The translations under genes were made by a program, and so were the position numbers. A DNA stretch of 64,000 nucleotides, taken from NCBI RefSeq assembly GCF_009371885.1, contig NZ_QLZA01000007.1, positions 1-64,000 on the forward strand, read 5' to 3'. The notes beneath the pieces were generated by a model that saw only the letters and a program-made list of their open reading frames with translations, did not search any database and was not told the origin of the DNA. Below, piece after piece: positions 25,993-35,323 of this stretch; within the stretch, counting starts at the first letter, position 1, and each line of letters starts with the position of its first letter. Source of the DNA: Bifidobacterium tibiigranuli (lineage in GTDB: Bacteria; Actinomycetota; Actinomycetes; Actinomycetales; Bifidobacteriaceae).

Positions 25993-26832
25993 CTACTGTC
26001 CCTCTTCCTCATCCAGCGTGTCATCGCTCGCCGGGCCGAGCAGCAGATATTCGGCCAGCGCAATCAGCACGAACAGCACGCCAGTGCCCGCGATGATCAC
26101 GAGCGTGGCCGAGAAGATCGGCGGCGTGCGGAAGGAGTTGAACGCGCCCTGCAGCCAGATGCCCAAGCCTCTGGTCGCGCCCAGATACTCGGCGGTCACG
26201 GCGGTGCCGAACACGTATGCCGCGCAGATGCGGATGCCGCCGAACATCTGGCGGGCGGCGACGCGCAGTTTCACATGCCACAGGGTCCACGCGCGGGTTG
26301 CGCCGCAGGTGAGCGCCACATCCTCGTAGAACCGCGGCACGGCTGCCAGGCCGCGCGTGGTCTGCACTGCGACAGGGAACAATCCCAGCACTGCGACCAA
26401 GACGATCTTTCCGGTCGGGTCGAAGCCGAACCACAGCATGAACAGTGGGGCGATGGCGATAAGCGGGATCGTCTGCGCGGCCGTCAGCAGCGGGTAGAGC
26501 GCCCGGTGCAGCACCGTCGAGGAGTACAGCAGCACGCCGATGCCGACGCCTGCCGCCACAGCGATCACGAAGCCGATAACCGTTTCATACACGGTCATGG
26601 CGGCGGCGGACATGAGATCGGGCCAGGTGTCGATCATCGAGGCGACGACCTGGCTGGGGGCGGCAAGCGTGCGGTCGCTGATGCCGCCGAAGCGCACCGC
26701 TGCCTCCCATACGGCCAGCAGCACGCCGATAGTGACAACCGGCGGCAGCGCGCGGCGCGCAAGGCGTCTGAGACGTCCAAGACGCCCGACACCATGTCGT
26801 CGTCGTTTGGCTGCTGGGGTTGGTCGCTGCAT
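25993..26832 (-). CDS. ABC transporter permease, SsuC/ThiX type
   Basis: This membrane permease of 279 residues has about six TM segments. The cytoplasmic EAA-loop region reads VALTCGATRAWTLWHVKLRVAARQMFGGIRI, typical of the nitrate/sulfonate/pyrimidine (BPD_transp_1) class. It begins with an Arg-rich N-terminus. It starts 9 bp after the stop of the binding-protein gene and is surely cotranscribed with it. Together they look like a thiamine-precursor (hydroxymethylpyrimidine) importer. No ATPase gene follows, since the next gene downstream is the DUF805 protein. Confidence 0.88.
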   Translation of the reverse strand: MQRPTPAAKRRRHGVGRLGRLRRLARRALPPVVTIGVLLAVWEAAVRFGGISDRTLAAPSQVVASMIDTWPDLMSAAAMTVYETVIGFVIAVAAGVGIGVLLYSSTVLHRALYPLLTAAQTIPLIAIAPLFMLWFGFDPTGKIVLVAVLGLFPVAVQTTRGLAAVPRFYEDVALTCGATRAWTLWHVKLRVAARQMFGGIRICAAYVFGTAVTAEYLGATRGLGIWLQGAFNSFRTPPIFSATLVIIAGTGVLFVLIALAEYLLLGPASDDTLDEEEGQ

Positions 26833-26841
26833 CAGTGTGCC

Positions 26842-27999
26842 TTAGGACAGGTAGTCATTGGTGGCGAGCTTGCGGGCCTGCGGCGCTTGGTCTGGTGTGC
26901 CGCTCGTGCCGTTCTTGCCATCCTTGGACTTGGCGTCGGACTTGCTTGGGGCGTAGGTGCCCGCGTTGTTCTGGAAGTCCAGGTACGGCTGTGCGGCGCT
27001 GAAATCGGTGGTGCCGGTCACGCGCCTGGGGTCCTTCGTGGTCCAGTACTTGTTCGCGATGATCGTATCCATCGAGGCCCGCACCAGCTTGGGGTCGAGC
27101 TGCGATTCCTTGGTCTGCGCCACGAGGATGTCGCTGGCCTTTTGCGGGTTCGCCAGCGCGTAGTCATAGCCCTTGGCTGCTGCGGCGAGGAAGTGGCGCA
27201 GCGTCATCTGATGTGCGCTGTCGTTGAGCCAGGAGGCATTGACGGCGAATCCCAGCTGGTCCGGGTTGCCGGGCACGCCCCAGTCGGCGGCCTCGAAGCA
27301 GTTCAGCGCCGGGCCGTTGAGCTTGCTCTCCACGCCTTCCCAGGTGGCGTAGAAGCCGCCGAAGTCGCCCTTGCCACTGCTGAGCGTGGTGAAGGTGTTC
27401 GTCCCGGCAGTCGCGGTCTTGAACTCGCCGGTGCCGCCGGCATGCTTGATCATCTGGCGCACGACGGCGTTCTGCTCGGCCGAGCCGAAGCTGACGAAGG
27501 TCTTGCCGGAGAGGTCCTTCGGGGTGACGATGTCTTTGCGGCTGGCCAGCGCGCACCACTGCGCGACCGGCTTCTGCGTCAGGTCGAAGACGAAGCGCAG
27601 ATTGGCGCCCTGCGCGTTGAACGCCGCGACGTTGCTCAGCGTCGTGAACCCGACATTGGCCACGCCGTTCTCCACGCTGGTTTCTGCGCCCGCCTGAGCG
27701 GTGGGCAGGATGGTGAGATCGACGCCCGCATCCTTGAAATAGCCGAGCTTCTGGGCCACATACAGCCCGATATGATTCGTGTTGGGCGTCCAGTCGAGCA
27801 TGAACGACAGCTTCTGCGCGCCATTCGATGAGGCGCTGTCGTTCGTGCTGCTGCCGCACGCCGCCATGCTCAGCCCCAAAGCCGCGCAGATCAGCGCCGC
27901 CAGCACTGCGCGCATCGACGCGCGTAGTCTACGTAGATGTGTGATTTCCTCTGTGGAACCATGATTATTGGAACCATGATTGCGATGTGATGCGATCAT
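26842..27999 (-). CDS. ABC substrate-binding lipoprotein, NMT1/THI5-like
   Basis: This 385-residue lipoprotein has a lipobox LSMAAC around residue 45. The mature domain opens KLSFMLDWTPNTNHIGLYVAQKLGYFKDAGVDLTIL, the hallmark of THI5/NMT1-like pyrimidine-precursor binding proteins (ThiY). It continues GAETSVENGVANVGFTTLSNVA. It probably delivers hydroxymethylpyrimidine or a relative to the adjacent permease. A Lys/Ser/Gly-rich tail precedes the end. AAGGTG lies before ATG 27999; ATG 27915, nearer the signal, is an alternative start. A structured leader lies upstream. Confidence 0.9.
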   Translation of the reverse strand: MIASHRNHGSNNHGSTEEITHLRRLRASMRAVLAALICAALGLSMAACGSSTNDSASSNGAQKLSFMLDWTPNTNHIGLYVAQKLGYFKDAGVDLTILPTAQAGAETSVENGVANVGFTTLSNVAAFNAQGANLRFVFDLTQKPVAQWCALASRKDIVTPKDLSGKTFVSFGSAEQNAVVRQMIKHAGGTGEFKTATAGTNTFTTLSSGKGDFGGFYATWEGVESKLNGPALNCFEAADWGVPGNPDQLGFAVNASWLNDSAHQMTLRHFLAAAAKGYDYALANPQKASDILVAQTKESQLDPKLVRASMDTIIANKYWTTKDPRRVTGTTDFSAAQPYLDFQNNAGTYAPSKSDAKSKDGKNGTSGTPDQAPQARKLATNDYLS

Positions 28000-28008
28000 A
28001 TCGTCACC

Positions 28009-28140
28009 TTGCCTTTGCTGCTATGGCCCGAAGCAAGGCACGGAAAGGTGAGGAGTCCGCGCGATGTCTCAGGCTGCATCCTAAGCAGCTCGCCGCCGCC
28101 AAGGATGCCTATACCTATTGCTGATTATGACGCGGCTGCT
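28009..28140 (-). promoter_or_regulatory. Structured leader of the thiamine-type ABC operon (possible divergent TPP element)
   Basis: On the minus strand the leader contains GATGCAGCCTGAGA, like the GGxTGC...GCTGAGA part of TPP riboswitches. Further on, a stem CCTTGCT/AGCAAAGG encloses TCGGGCCAT. The canonical TGAACCTGAT segment is not recognisable, so this is only a candidate. The position, directly before a ThiY-like gene, is what suggests it. Confidence 0.25.
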
Positions 28141-28245
28141 GCCACCAACCGCGCGAACGCAGTCCAGTATAGCGCCAGCACTGCCGGAGGCGGTACAGAG
28201 GCCGCCCCTGCATTTCGGCCCACCTTCGGCTATCATGGCAAGGTT

Positions 28246-29070
28246 ATGACGCAGCATCCACGCAACCCGAACCTACCGAACCGGCATAATCGACCGAACC
28301 GATCGCGCAATCAAGAGGCCGCCAACGGTGCGCCCCGCGACGCGCATTTCACCAAGCGCCGCTTCAACGCGAGCAGCCCGTTGGAGCGGCTGCTGATTCT
28401 GCTGGTCGTGGCGGTGGTTGTTGGCATTACTATCGGCGTCGTGCTCCCGAAGATCAGTCAGCCGGTCGGCCAGCTCACCGGCGAGTACACGGCCAGCGGC
28501 CCTGCGGCGGATGCGCTGGACGCGCTGAGTGTGAACGACAATCCTAAGACGAGCAGCTATCAGCGCGACGCCTTCGGCTACAACCAGACAGACACGGACG
28601 GCAACGGCTGCGACGTGCGCGAGGATGTGCTGTCCCGAGACCTGACCGAAGTGCGCTACACCTATGCGGGCGGTTGCAAGGTGAAGTCCGGCGTGCTGCA
28701 GGATCCGTACACCGGTAAAACCATTCACTTCGTACGCGGAGCGAAGACCAGCGCCGCCGTGCAGATCGATCATGTCGTCGCGCTCGAAAACGCCTGGCAG
28801 TCCGGTGCCAGCGCATGGGATACGGCGAAGCGCTATCGCTTCGGCAACGACATGCTCAATCTGCTCGCCGTCGACGGACCGGCCAATCAGGAGAAGGGCT
28901 CGGCCTCAGCCGCATACTGGCTGCCGACCAACGGCGCGTTCCGCTGCCAGTACGTCGCCCGTCAAATCGGCGTTAAGACGAAATACGGCCTGAGCATCAC
29001 CAGCAAAGAGAAGCGCGCGATGCAGTCCGTCCTGCACGCCTGCCCCGCCCAAAAGCTTCCGCAGAGCTAG
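28246..29070 (+). CDS. Membrane-anchored HNH-family (DUF1524) nuclease
   Basis: After a basic Asn/Arg-rich N-terminus, one TM segment (LLILLVVAVVVGITIGVVLP) anchors the protein, leaving the C-terminal domain outside. That domain has the DUF1524/GmrSD-C-like pattern: DTDGNGCDVREDVL, then VQIDHVVALENAW (the HH-type catalytic segment), then FGNDMLNLLAVDGPANQEKGSA. Such secreted nucleases are common in actinobacteria and may serve DNA scavenging or competition. The start at 28246 is the last in-frame ATG before the basic region; the frame is open to 28009, so an earlier start is possible. Confidence 0.85.
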   Translation: MTQHPRNPNLPNRHNRPNRSRNQEAANGAPRDAHFTKRRFNASSPLERLLILLVVAVVVGITIGVVLPKISQPVGQLTGEYTASGPAADALDALSVNDNPKTSSYQRDAFGYNQTDTDGNGCDVREDVLSRDLTEVRYTYAGGCKVKSGVLQDPYTGKTIHFVRGAKTSAAVQIDHVVALENAWQSGASAWDTAKRYRFGNDMLNLLAVDGPANQEKGSASAAYWLPTNGAFRCQYVARQIGVKTKYGLSITSKEKRAMQSVLHACPAQKLPQS

Positions 29071-29096
29071 TCTGTCAAGACAAGCTGAGCTACCAC

Positions 29097-30839
29097 TTAC
29101 TCAATGCGGGCAGGCCACGCACCTGAGCCGGAGACGGCTCCTGCGCGCTCCTCCACTTCGGCATGCAAACGGCGCATCGCGCGGTGGGTGAGGTCGCGGG
29201 TGGAGCCGGCGCCGTCGCCCTTCACGCCGAAGAGCACGATGAACACCATGACTAGGACGATTGCGGAGCTGATGCGCAGCGCTGTCTGCACGCCAAATAT
29301 GCTCGCTGCGGCCGCATGCTCGGCACCGCCGCCGAGCGCGTTCTGGCGCATTTTGGTGAAGGTCTCCATAAGAATCACGAGCACGGGCGCGCCGATGGCC
29401 CCGCCGAGCTGACGGGCCGTGTTGGTCACGGCCGAGCCGGCCGAGACCTCGCGCGGCTTCAAACAGTTGAGCGACCATGTGGTGATGGGCATAAGCACGA
29501 ATCCCATGCCGATCTGCCGGATGAACTGGCATATCGACACCCACCAGATCCAGGTATGAGGGCCGATGGTGCTCATCATGAGGGTGCCCGCGAACAGCAG
29601 AATCGCACCGGTCAGCGCGACCGGACGCGCGCCGAACCGGTCGAGCGCGCGTCCTCCGGCGAACTGGGAGATGCACTGGCCCAAGGCCCCCGGCAGCATG
29701 ATCAAACCGCTCATAGTGGCCGAGTAGCCACGGTCGTTCTGGATGTAAAGCGGCATGATCACAAGTATGGAGCTGAAAGCGAAGAAGCTGAGCGTAGCCG
29801 TGATGGTGCCGATGGCGAAGCTGCGGTTGCGCAGCACGGTCAGATCGAGCAGCGGCGGCTGGACATCCGCGTCCTTCAATTTCTGTACGGTGGCTTCGTC
29901 CGCACCCGCCTTGCGCGCCGCGTACACGCGGTCGGAGAATGCCTTGAACCGTTTCGCGCCCTTGAGCTGGCGTAGCACGAACCAGACGATGCCGATAAAT
30001 CCGATGACCATTGGCGCCCAGACCACCGGCGCGCCGAATCCGTATGCCTCACTGTTGGTGAAGCCGTACATCACGCCGCCGAATCCGAAGATTGAGAGGG
30101 CCACCGAGAAGAAATCGGCCTTGACGCTGGTGTCGTTCTGCACGAAGTTATGTAAGCCGAAAATCGCCATCAGCAATGCGATAACGCCGATGACGGTAAG
30201 CGTCATGAAAATCGAGCGCCAGCCGCTTGCGTCGGTTTGCATTCCGCCGATGGTCGGCCCGATGGCGGGGGAGATGCTCATCGCCATGCCGACGGTGCCC
30301 ATAGCCACGCCACGGCGGGACATGGGGAAGATTGAGAACACGGTGATCTGCAGCACCGGCCACATCACGCCGGAGCCGATTGCCTCCAAGGTGCGGCCTG
30401 CGAGCACGAGCAGGAAGGTGGGCCCGAGCCATGCGAGCACGGAGCCCAACGTGAAGACTGCCATCGAGACGATAACGATCTGGCGGGTCGAGAAACGGCG
30501 CGTCAGAAAGGCGGTGAGCGGCACCATAACACCCATGATGAGCGGCATGATCGAATTGAGCCACTGACCGGTGGTGATGCTGATATCGAAGTCCTTGACG
30601 ATCGTCGGCAGTGCGGCGCTGAGCTGCAGCTGCGTGAAATTGCCGACGAAGGTGATAAAGGTGAGAATCGCGATCGATATGAACGCCGGGCGGGTCAGAT
30701 GCCCATTCGCGTAGGCTTGATCTTTGGGCAGCACCGCAGAAAGATTGTTGCGCCTCGTGAAAGAGCCAGTGGCAGTTTTGGCGGTGCGTGGCGCGTCCCC
30801 TGTATCAACCGGATTATTCTCGATTTTGCGCCCACTCAT
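29097..30839 (-). CDS. DHA2-family (EmrB/LmrB-like) MFS multidrug exporter
   Basis: This 580-residue protein has about 14 TM segments. The motifs NFTQLQLSAALPTIVKDFDIS and TTGQWLNSIMPLIMGVMVPLTAFLTRRFSTRQI are DHA2 hallmarks, and GSGVMWPVLQITVFSIFP is the drug-antiporter motif C region. A larger cytoplasmic loop lies between TM6 and TM8 (KAFSDRVYAARKAGADEATVQKLKDADVQ). It likely exports drugs or bile-like compounds. The ribosome binding site is weak. No regulator is adjacent. Confidence 0.9.
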   Translation of the reverse strand: MSGRKIENNPVDTGDAPRTAKTATGSFTRRNNLSAVLPKDQAYANGHLTRPAFISIAILTFITFVGNFTQLQLSAALPTIVKDFDISITTGQWLNSIMPLIMGVMVPLTAFLTRRFSTRQIVIVSMAVFTLGSVLAWLGPTFLLVLAGRTLEAIGSGVMWPVLQITVFSIFPMSRRGVAMGTVGMAMSISPAIGPTIGGMQTDASGWRSIFMTLTVIGVIALLMAIFGLHNFVQNDTSVKADFFSVALSIFGFGGVMYGFTNSEAYGFGAPVVWAPMVIGFIGIVWFVLRQLKGAKRFKAFSDRVYAARKAGADEATVQKLKDADVQPPLLDLTVLRNRSFAIGTITATLSFFAFSSILVIMPLYIQNDRGYSATMSGLIMLPGALGQCISQFAGGRALDRFGARPVALTGAILLFAGTLMMSTIGPHTWIWWVSICQFIRQIGMGFVLMPITTWSLNCLKPREVSAGSAVTNTARQLGGAIGAPVLVILMETFTKMRQNALGGGAEHAAAASIFGVQTALRISSAIVLVMVFIVLFGVKGDGAGSTRDLTHRAMRRLHAEVEERAGAVSGSGAWPARIE

Positions 30840-31174
30840 GCGCCACCAACTTCTTCCGCTCTGTTCTCGTCTGTTCGTTCGTTGTCTTCTTCTGTTGTGT
30901 TCGTCGTGATCGTCACTACCCGCAAAGACCTCAAAAGTCTACACCGTCGTATTGCCAAGAGTCACGGATGTTCGCTATATGCATGACGGCTCGGCTACTG
31001 CACGGCTCGTAGCAGGGCATGTTGCATCGCATTGCCTACGTTGGCGTGCGACATGCTGGCATTCGCCGCCTACGTTGCGACGCGCCCGGATTAAGTCGCA
31101 CAAGTCGAGCGATAGTGATTTCGAATGGCGGAATTCCGCGAGTCAATAATCGTAATAGGCGACTTGTGTATGGG
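30840..31174. other. Intergenic region without a gene
   Basis: No supported gene is seen. Direct repeats with the core CCTACGTTG (around 31038 and 31068) lie in a region rich in GCATGTTGCATCGCATTG-like words, similar in style to the other repeat-rich gaps. Confidence 0.4.
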
Positions 31175-31207
31175 TTCTCGGGCGTGTCACGTTGACGTGC
31201 CCGAGAA
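31175..31207 (-). terminator. Terminator of the priming transferase gene
   Basis: TTCTCGGGC (31175-31183) pairs perfectly with GCCCGAGAA (31199-31207), with an inner GTCA/TGAC stem. It lies 10 bp past the minus-strand stop. Confidence 0.7.
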
Positions 31208-31216
31208 ATCGGCCCT

Positions 31217-33022
31217 TTAATACGACCCGGTGCCCTTGACCACAGCGCCGACGGTTTTGAACAGTATCGCGAGATCGCCGGTCAGCGACCAGTCCTGAAT
31301 GTATGACACGTCGAGCTGCTCGGCCTCGCTCTGACTCAAGTTGCTGCGGCCGGAGATCTGCCACGGCCCGGTGATGCCGGGCTTGACGAGCAGTCGCGTG
31401 GAGTAGAGGGACTCGTACTGGTCGACCTCGTACTGCTGCTGGGGGCGCGGCCCGACCATGCTCATGTCGCCTTTGAGCACGTTGAAGAACTGCGGGAACT
31501 CGTCCAGCGAGGTCTTGCGGATGAATTTGCCGAATTCGGTGATGCGCGGGTCGTTTTTCGCCTTGAACAGCACGCCGTGTTCGGCGCCCATCTGCTCGGC
31601 GAGGGCTTCGTCCTGCTTGTCGGCGTTCACCGTCATCGAGCGGAATCTGTACAGGGTGAACGGCCTGCCATACAGCCCGATGCGCTGCTGCTTATAGATG
31701 GCCGGGCCGCCGTCCTCCGAGCGGACGCGAATCGCCACGTACGCCATGATTGGCGAAGTCAGGATGATGGCAATCGTGGAGCAGATGATGTCGAAAAGTC
31801 GCTTGCAAGCCCTGATGAAGGTCGAGTACTGCGGCAGTCGTGCGGTGAAAACAGGCGTGATCGGATCGTTGCGCAGATGCAGCGAGGCACCATCCATGTC
31901 GGCGACGACTGCGCTGAAGGCCAGCTCGATGCCCATGGACTCCACGGCGAGCGAAAGCGTGCGCATCGTCTCCGAATAGCGTTCGATGACATCGGTGACC
32001 AGTACGGTCTGCGCCTTGAGATAGTGCGCCGTCTGCGGCAGATGGGAGTTCATCGGCAGTACACGCAGGCCCGCTTCGAACTCGTCGATGGGCTCGAAGG
32101 GAACGGAGATGAGATGCTGCGGCCGGTCAGCGGTGCCAGCACTGGCAGTGTTGACCGCTCCAACAGCGTCAGCGTCAACGTCAGCAGAATCAGAATCGAA
32201 AGCCGGGGTCGGGGCCGAAACAGCGGCGACCGGGCACACGGCTATCGGGGCGTAGCCCAGTCCGCGGTGCTCGCGCAGCAGGCGGATACGGTCGTGGATG
32301 CCTGCAGGCGAGCCGACGACGACGGTGGGGTAGTTGTATTCGCCCTTGACGCGGTTGCGGTGCAGCGCCCTGCGCATCAGCCAGCGTTCGATGATGGTGA
32401 ACGCGGCGGTCAGTACCGGCACGAAGAAGGTGAGCGAGCGAGGAACGTCCATCTTGAAGAAGTAGCTGAAGGTGGCGAGGATGATGAAGTTGACGAACAT
32501 CGCCCGCATGATCTTGCCGTAGAGCGCGTAGCCCTCGCCCATAGTGTGGCGTTCGTAGATATGGCTCAGTCCCAGGCTGACAATCCACGTCACGCAGACC
32601 AGCATGAGATATTCGACAAGTCCGTCGCCCAGCACGCTGTGCGTGCGCAGATATGTATAGGAGCCGGGGAATGTGACCAGTACGATTGCTGCGGCGATAA
32701 GCGTCATCAGCATGTCGAGCACGACGAGCGTGGCGTTGTAGATGTAGCTCCACTTGGGCACGTTGTAGTCGAAGAGACGCCATTTGCGGCCGTCCCTGGC
32801 TCTGGCAGGCTTGCCTTGCGGTCCGGCGACGAAGTATGAGCCGTCGAAGAATGTAGGGGGAGCGTCTTTCGGATTCGAGCAGGTGGCAGTTTCCTGTGGC
32901 GGTTCGGGAGGAGTCTGCTGCGCCTGCGCCAGGTCTGCCGTAACCTTCGGGGGGCCGGATACCCGCATGCGTGTAGTTTCTTCGGACACTGCCGAATCCA
33001 CGTATGCATCCCTCAGAGTCAT
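31217..33022 (-). CDS. Undecaprenyl-phosphate sugar phosphotransferase (priming glycosyltransferase)
   Basis: This 601-residue enzyme starts polysaccharide synthesis by placing a sugar-1-phosphate on undecaprenyl phosphate. The N-terminal half has four or five TM helices and a nucleotide-binding-like middle domain. The C-terminal catalytic part shows the family motifs KRLFDIICSTIAIILTSPIMA, DGGPAIYKQQRIGLYGRPFTLYRFRSM, KFIRKTSLDEFPQFFNVLKGDMSMVGPRP and KPGITGPWQISGRS. An Asp/Ala-rich insert lies around residue 265. AAGGAGAAGG precedes the ATG. It diverges from the rest of the exopolysaccharide cluster. The added sugar (galactose or glucose) cannot be told. Confidence 0.95.
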   Translation of the reverse strand: MTLRDAYVDSAVSEETTRMRVSGPPKVTADLAQAQQTPPEPPQETATCSNPKDAPPTFFDGSYFVAGPQGKPARARDGRKWRLFDYNVPKWSYIYNATLVVLDMLMTLIAAAIVLVTFPGSYTYLRTHSVLGDGLVEYLMLVCVTWIVSLGLSHIYERHTMGEGYALYGKIMRAMFVNFIILATFSYFFKMDVPRSLTFFVPVLTAAFTIIERWLMRRALHRNRVKGEYNYPTVVVGSPAGIHDRIRLLREHRGLGYAPIAVCPVAAVSAPTPAFDSDSADVDADAVGAVNTASAGTADRPQHLISVPFEPIDEFEAGLRVLPMNSHLPQTAHYLKAQTVLVTDVIERYSETMRTLSLAVESMGIELAFSAVVADMDGASLHLRNDPITPVFTARLPQYSTFIRACKRLFDIICSTIAIILTSPIMAYVAIRVRSEDGGPAIYKQQRIGLYGRPFTLYRFRSMTVNADKQDEALAEQMGAEHGVLFKAKNDPRITEFGKFIRKTSLDEFPQFFNVLKGDMSMVGPRPQQQYEVDQYESLYSTRLLVKPGITGPWQISGRSNLSQSEAEQLDVSYIQDWSLTGDLAILFKTVGAVVKGTGSY

Positions 33023-33489
33023 GCGCCTTCTCCTTCGTGTTTCTCAGACTGTTCTAAGATACTACGCGGGGGGTGATGTTTTCAGGTGCTGTGTTGCTTA
33101 TGCACAGACGCATAGCAAAACCGTTCCCGTTACGCTCATTGTGACATGGTAAAGACAATACTCAAAAAACTTTTCATCTTTTTTTGAAAAGTTTGTTGCG
33201 TTATGTTTGTTGCGTGGTGACAGACAACGCTGCATTGCTGCCGCGGCACAGTCTCCGCCGCAGATGTAGGAGCGGGGGGATGCGGTGCAGAAGCAACATA
33301 TAGCAGGGAGTGTTATGGAAAAGAATGTGTAGAAAACGCAGGAACCGTGGTGAAGCCCAAACGGGCGAGGAATAATAAGACGGATATTGTGCCGTGTGAG
33401 CTGCGTGGGCTGCAGGGCTTTGTACAAGCCGCAAGGGCTGCAGGCAACGGATGTAACGGATGCAACGGCAGGAATGGGAGACGGATATT
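33023..33489. other. Divergent regulatory region of the exopolysaccharide locus
   Basis: No gene is supported. An AT-rich perfect inverted repeat AAACTTTTC/GAAAAGTTT lies at 33167-33175 and 33186-33194, with a T-run in the loop. Further on, the word AACGGATG is repeated just upstream of the DUF4012 gene. The region must hold promoters for both strands. Confidence 0.45.
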
Positions 33490-35319
33490 ATGGCAACAAG
33501 CAGGCATGCCAATAGCGGGCACCGGTCACGGCGGCATCGCGTCTGGCCCTGGGTGACGGGCGTGGTCGTCCTGCTGCTTGCCCTCGTCGCCGTTGCCGGG
33601 GTGTTCGGCCTGAAGTTCTATTCGGAGGCAAAGCAGGTCAGGGAGCATTCGCAAAACGCCATGCAGATGATGAGCGGCTTCTCCGATGTCACCAATGCCG
33701 ACGCCGTGCGGAATCTGAACAGCCAGCTGCCCAGTATCCGCCATGAAACGGGCGAGGCGAAGAGCATCGCCCACGGGCGGTTGTGGAATGTCGCGGCCAA
33801 GCTGCCGAAGGTCGGCAATGATGTCACCACAGTGCAGGGCATGACGACATCGCTCGATGGCATCGTCAACGACGCTGTTCCCGGCTTCGTCAACGCCGTC
33901 ACCGGTCTGCAGTCCTCGCAGCTGTCGACAGGCGATGGACAGCTCAACCTTCAGCCGATTCTGGACGCGCAGAAGAACATCACCAGCGCCAATGCCGCAT
34001 TGCAGCAGCAGGTGGCCGCTTTCAACGCGCTGCCGACTCCTAGCATCGGTGCGGTCAAGGATTCCTACACCAGCGCGAGGGAAAGTCTGAACAGCGTGGC
34101 GAAGAAGACCGACGCGCTTTCCAAAGCGATGAACATCCTCCCTGATTTCCTCGGGTCGTCGCAGCCCCGTACGTATCTCATCATGTCCATGACGACGTCA
34201 GAGGCGCGTTCCTCAGGCGGCCTCATCGGCTCGGTGGGCGTGATGACGACCGACAACGGGAAGATATCAATCGGGAACTTCCGCCCGAACACCGAATACA
34301 TCCCGTATGGCTCCGGAGACCCTACGGCCGACGAGCAGCGCATCTTCAGGCAGTGGGGCCCGCTGTCGATGTCCTTCGACATCCGCGATCTGGCGGTGTA
34401 CCCGGACACTTCGCGCACCGCCGAGGGCATGCAGGCGATCTGGCAGCGCACTCCGTGGGGCAGCGGCCAGCCGATCGACGGCGTGCTGCTCATCGACCCG
34501 GTGTTCCTGCAGGAGCTTATTAGCATCAACGGCAACGTCAAGCTGAGCGACGGCAGGGTGCTCAATGGCCAGAACACGGCCGAGTTCCTGCTCAATACGG
34601 TGTACAAGGAGTACCCGGTCTATGAGCAGGATCTGTACTTCCAGGAGGTGGCGACGCAAAGCATCGGCAGCATGTTCTCGAACATGAACGTGAAGAAGCT
34701 CTCGCAGACGGCGAATATCATGAGTTCCATGGCGTCCGGGCGGCATTTCTCGATGTATGCGTTCGACCCGGCCGTCGAGAAGACCATCAGCGGCGCAGGC
34801 TTCACCGCGCAGACGCCGAACAGCGAGGAGCATCCGTCGGTGGGCGTGTATGTCACCGAGCAGAACCCCTCGAAGATGGACTGGTACATTCATCGCACGT
34901 CGACTGTCACCCGCATGTCTTGCAACGCGGACAGCTCGCAGACCTACACGGTGGAGTACAAACTCGAAAACACCCTGAACGCGAAGGATGGGAGCTCGCT
35001 TCCCGCGTACGTCAGCGGCGTCGTTCCGACGCAGCAGACCCAGGGCATCGAGAAAGTGCTGATCTATGCACCTGCCGGAGGTAAGATCGCCAACTTGCAG
35101 ACGCAGGGCAATGTGACCCAGTCGCGCAAGGAGAACCTGAACGGCAAGGCCATCAACGCGAGCCTCGCGCAGATCGGCCCAGGGCAGGCCGCCGTGTATT
35201 CCTTCGATGTGACCACGTCGCCGAAGTCCGTCAGCGACCTGACTGTGGACCAGACCCCGATGGGCTGGGCCGACGCCGGCGTCACACTGGAAAACAGCGC
35301 CTGCGCGATAGGAAAGTGA
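33490..35319 (+). CDS. DUF4012-domain membrane-anchored protein
   Basis: This 609-residue protein has a basic N-terminus, one TM anchor (WVTGVVVLLLALVAVAGVFGL) and a long extracytoplasmic region. The DUF4012 block runs from about FLGSSQPRTYLIMSMTTSEARSSGGLIG through the GVLLIDPVFLQELISING segment. DUF4012 proteins are regular members of actinobacterial polysaccharide clusters and may act in attaching or organising the glycan; the reaction is unknown. ATG 33490 is chosen because GGAGACGG precedes it. It is followed after 4 bp by the phosphatase gene, so the two are cotranscribed. Confidence 0.88.
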   Translation: MATSRHANSGHRSRRHRVWPWVTGVVVLLLALVAVAGVFGLKFYSEAKQVREHSQNAMQMMSGFSDVTNADAVRNLNSQLPSIRHETGEAKSIAHGRLWNVAAKLPKVGNDVTTVQGMTTSLDGIVNDAVPGFVNAVTGLQSSQLSTGDGQLNLQPILDAQKNITSANAALQQQVAAFNALPTPSIGAVKDSYTSARESLNSVAKKTDALSKAMNILPDFLGSSQPRTYLIMSMTTSEARSSGGLIGSVGVMTTDNGKISIGNFRPNTEYIPYGSGDPTADEQRIFRQWGPLSMSFDIRDLAVYPDTSRTAEGMQAIWQRTPWGSGQPIDGVLLIDPVFLQELISINGNVKLSDGRVLNGQNTAEFLLNTVYKEYPVYEQDLYFQEVATQSIGSMFSNMNVKKLSQTANIMSSMASGRHFSMYAFDPAVEKTISGAGFTAQTPNSEEHPSVGVYVTEQNPSKMDWYIHRTSTVTRMSCNADSSQTYTVEYKLENTLNAKDGSSLPAYVSGVVPTQQTQGIEKVLIYAPAGGKIANLQTQGNVTQSRKENLNGKAINASLAQIGPGQAAVYSFDVTTSPKSVSDLTVDQTPMGWADAGVTLENSACAIGK

Positions 35320-35323
35320 TCTC

